Below, in pieces: positions 62,250 through 64,000 of a stretch of 64,000 nt of DNA. The stretch's first letter is position 1; every line of letters begins with the position of its first letter. The stretch comes from Paenibacillus albiflavus (GTDB lineage Bacteria > Bacillota > Bacilli > Paenibacillales > NBRC-103111). The notes beneath the pieces were generated by a model. The model did not search any database. It was not told where the DNA came from and saw only the letters and a program-made list of their open reading frames with translations. Position numbers and translations under genes: made by a program. The stretch is taken from assembly GCF_004344915.1 (NCBI RefSeq), contig NZ_SKFG01000001.1, positions 62,001 to 126,000 of the forward strand, in the 5' to 3' direction.

Positions 62250-63158
62250 CTACAAGCTCGAGATAACCTCATCATACGTAGGCATACCCTCTTGCGCGCC
62301 AAATTTCGTTACCGACAAAGCTGATGCGCGAACAGCAAACTTAAGGCAGCGTTCTAACTCCCATCCTTGTGCAAGACCGAATGATAGTGCGCCATTAAAA
62401 CAATCGCCCGCACCAGTCGTATCTGCTACTTGTACTTTGTATGCAGGAATACTTGCCATTCGCCCCGATTTTAAAAAGGCACAGCCTTTCTCTCCAAGCG
62501 TTACGATAACTTGCGTGTTATAACGCTCTTTCCATTCCATCATCGCCTGCTCTAACTGCGCTTCCGTTTCAAGTGAATGTCCGCAAAGCGTGGCAAATTC
62601 CGTCTCATTCGGCGTAATATAATCCACAAGCTGCAGTAATGCTTCCGGAAGCTCTTGCGCTGGCGCTGGATTCAGCACCGTCGTGACACCAAATTGCTTT
62701 GCTAGCTTTAACGCACTGTACACGGTTTCCATAGGTACTTCAAGCTGTGTCAGCAGAATATCCGCTTGCTCGATTTCATGCGCATAGCGGCTAACAAGCT
62801 CTGGTGTACACAACCCGTTCGCCCCAGGAATAACGACGATACAATTATCTCCCGAAGTATGGTATATATTCGCAACACCTGTTGGTGTTCCCTCGATTGT
62901 TTCAACACACTGCGTATTAACACCACTTTGTTCCAGCTCTCGCAGCGTACCCTGTCCAAAGAAGTCATCCCCCACAGCGCCGATCAGAATCGACTCCGCA
63001 CCTAAGCGGGCAGCTCCTACCGCTTGATTCGCTCCTTTGCCTCCTGACAAATATTCAATTCCCTCACCTTGAATAGTTTCCCCTAATACGGGCATTCTGT
63101 TGGTAGATACAACAATATCTCTATTAATGCTGCCAACTACAACAATTTTACTTGTCAT
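62250..63158 (-). CDS. rbsK: ribokinase RbsK
   Basis: 302 residues of the PfkB family, phosphorylating ribose to ribose-5-phosphate. N-terminal 'VVGSINRDIVVSTNRMPVLGETIQGEGIEYLSGGKGANQAVGAARLG' (substrate-binding Asp and GGKGANQ), and the anion hole with catalytic Asp in 'DTTGAGDCFNGALSFGL'. It is transcribed separately from rbsDACB and has its own identical operator 44-61 bp upstream. Confidence 0.96.
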   Translation of the reverse strand: MTSKIVVVGSINRDIVVSTNRMPVLGETIQGEGIEYLSGGKGANQAVGAARLGAESILIGAVGDDFFGQGTLRELEQSGVNTQCVETIEGTPTGVANIYHTSGDNCIVVIPGANGLCTPELVSRYAHEIEQADILLTQLEVPMETVYSALKLAKQFGVTTVLNPAPAQELPEALLQLVDYITPNETEFATLCGHSLETEAQLEQAMMEWKERYNTQVIVTLGEKGCAFLKSGRMASIPAYKVQVADTTGAGDCFNGALSFGLAQGWELERCLKFAVRASALSVTKFGAQEGMPTYDEVISSL

Positions 63159-63201
63159 TGTACTCCCTCCGAGTTGTCATGATAGAAACTTGAGCAGATG
63201 A

Positions 63202-63219
63202 TGTGTAACCGTTTACACA
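63202..63219. promoter_or_regulatory. RbsR/cre-type operator before rbsK
   Basis: TGTGTAACCGTTTACACA, identical to the site before rbsD. Confidence 0.75.
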
Positions 63220-63292
63220 CAAGATAACATACTACTAAACATTATGTCAATGAAGGATAAATTGGTCGAGGCATCTTCAAAATAAGAAAAGA

Positions 63293-63324
63293 AAGGGCAA
63301 TCGCTATGCTCAGCGAATGCCCTT
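63293..63324 (-). terminator. terminator of the 63348 gene
   Basis: AAGGGCA…TCGCT (from 63293) pairs with AGCGA…TGCCCTT (to 63324); leftward tail TCTTTTCTTATTTT. Confidence 0.7.
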
Positions 63325-63347
63325 AGGTTTAATATTAAAAGATCTTA

Positions 63348-63638
63348 CTAGGCTCGACTCCCCTTGATCGCAAGCTTGCCGTATTTCGTATCGGCTACTG
63401 CCGTCAAGTTATCTCCGTAAATAGTTCCTTTTGCCGTATAAGGAATCTTGGCAATTAGCTTCTTGATCTCCCCCGAGAATTCGAACTCATTGCCCTCGAC
63501 CTTCCCGCCAGAAAATACATTGCTGCCTCTGAAGATGTTTAATGAGCCGCTAAGTGCGTTACCTTCCTGCGTGAAGGTAATAGTTCCTTTTTCCATACCC
63601 ATTGGAGTTTGCATCGTAATGTTATACGTTCCGTCCAT
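63348..63638 (-). CDS. small conserved beta-rich hypothetical protein
   Basis: 96 residues, almost all beta-strand: 'MDGTYNITMQTPMGMEKGTITFTQEGNALSGSLNIFRGSNVFSGGKVEGNEFEFSGEIKK…YTAKGTIYGDNLTAVADTKYGKLAIKGSRA'-type repeats of a small barrel (lipocalin/DUF-like). Similar proteins occur next to flavin oxidoreductases. It lies 15 bp after the oleate hydratase stop on the same strand, so both may be co-expressed. Function unknown. GGGAGGAAGC lies upstream of the ATG. Confidence 0.7.
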   Translation of the reverse strand: MDGTYNITMQTPMGMEKGTITFTQEGNALSGSLNIFRGSNVFSGGKVEGNEFEFSGEIKKLIAKIPYTAKGTIYGDNLTAVADTKYGKLAIKGSRA

Positions 63639-63653
63639 CGCTTGCTTCCTCCC

Positions 63654-64000
63654 TTATCTGTATGAGGTATTCAATGCTCTGAGCAAGGTGCGAACATCAT
63701 ACCTGTGAGGTGTTACCGGACAAATCTTCTTATTTAATCCCATCAAAGTATATACGGCAATTCTAGCCGCGCGGATCGAATATTCTTCCGTAAACACCAT
63801 GTCCTCTGGAATTTCAACGAACTGACTGATCATCGCCAGGTTTGTGGAGCCTTCTGGCACTACTTGTGGACGATCACTCATCGCACGCGGTTGGAACTGA
63901 GCATCAATGTATGGCATCATACATGGTATAACGTTCACGACACTATCCATGATTTCATCCATTTCCTCTTCCATATGCAGATGATGCAGCAGTTCAATCA
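63654..64000 (-). CDS. ohyA: oleate hydratase (MCRA family), 3' part, cut by the window edge
   Basis: The last about 115 codons of a gene whose start lies beyond the right edge; the frame is open to position 64000. 'NVIPCMMPYIDAQFQPRAMSDRPQVVPEGSTNLAMISQFVEIPEDMVFTEEYSIRAARIAVYTLMGL' matches the C-terminal region of FAD-dependent oleate hydratases, which add water to the double bond of unsaturated fatty acids to make 10-hydroxy acids and help detoxify them at the membrane. The family is normally about 580-590 residues, so most of the gene is missing from this window. Confidence 0.85.
   Translation of the reverse strand, partial: IELLHHLHMEEEMDEIMDSVVNVIPCMMPYIDAQFQPRAMSDRPQVVPEGSTNLAMISQFVEIPEDMVFTEEYSIRAARIAVYTLMGLNKKICPVTPHRYDVRTLLRALNTSYR

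Overview
The window looks like a chromosomal segment of an endospore-forming member of the Bacillota, most likely Paenibacillus or a close relative. The evidence is a gerA/gerB/gerC-type spore germinant receptor operon, a collagen-like spore-surface protein with its glycosylation genes, promoters resembling those read by the mother-cell factor SigK, Gram-positive Shine-Dalgarno sequences (AGGAGG type), and several TTG and GTG starts. I see no tRNA, rRNA, CRISPR array, prophage or intact insertion sequence. The genus is an inference from gene content.

Layout. 0-10.7 kb: a WYL regulator, metE, a LysR regulator, then a tight leftward arsenic operon arsR-acr3-arsC-MATE-gshF, with a frameshifted arsN1-like acetyltransferase gene facing away from arsR. 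10.8-16.7 kb: a leftward small-enzyme operon (DUF6220-like membrane protein, SDR, SGNH hydrolase, NmrA-like protein), divergent from an OmpR/EnvZ-type two-component system, then a BtrH-like protein. 16.9-22.5 kb: azlC/azlD, a small winged-helix-like protein, an SDR, an aldo/keto reductase with an MFS exporter, and a divergent HxlR regulator. 22.7-26.4 kb: spore germinant receptor operon. 26.6-28.5 kb: an Xre regulator with a membrane protein, and a divergent pair chrB-like / mntP-like.

28.6-47.1 kb is the most distinctive part: a spore-surface island. It holds at least six glycosyltransferase-like genes, two sugar-nucleotide pyrophosphorylases, a WbsX-like protein, a methyltransferase, a beta-propeller protein, a collagen-like protein with about 93 Gly-X-Y triplets, a 62-residue protein sharing the collagen protein's N-terminal segment, and two stand-alone jelly-roll-like proteins. 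Eight CATANNNTA-type -10 elements (five exact or nearly exact, most with AC 16-17 bp upstream) precede these genes, so I infer a late mother-cell regulon that builds and glycosylates spore-surface filaments.

47.2-57.1 kb: a short UvrA-like ATPase, an ABC export operon (ATPase plus 777-residue FtsX-type permease) divergent from a YtrA-type GntR-ABC-permease operon with two matching operators, then a MerR-GNAT-DedA cluster with a textbook MerR promoter. 57.2-63.2 kb: the ribose system rbsDACB, rbsR and rbsK, with identical 18-bp operators before rbsD and rbsK. The right edge holds a small conserved protein and the 3' end of an oleate hydratase gene.

Three genes carry single lesions that leave the rest of the frame readable (arsN1 frameshift, NmrA-like in-frame TAA, hxlR in-frame TGA where Trp is expected), and an aldo/keto reductase 3' remnant lies at 18.7 kb.
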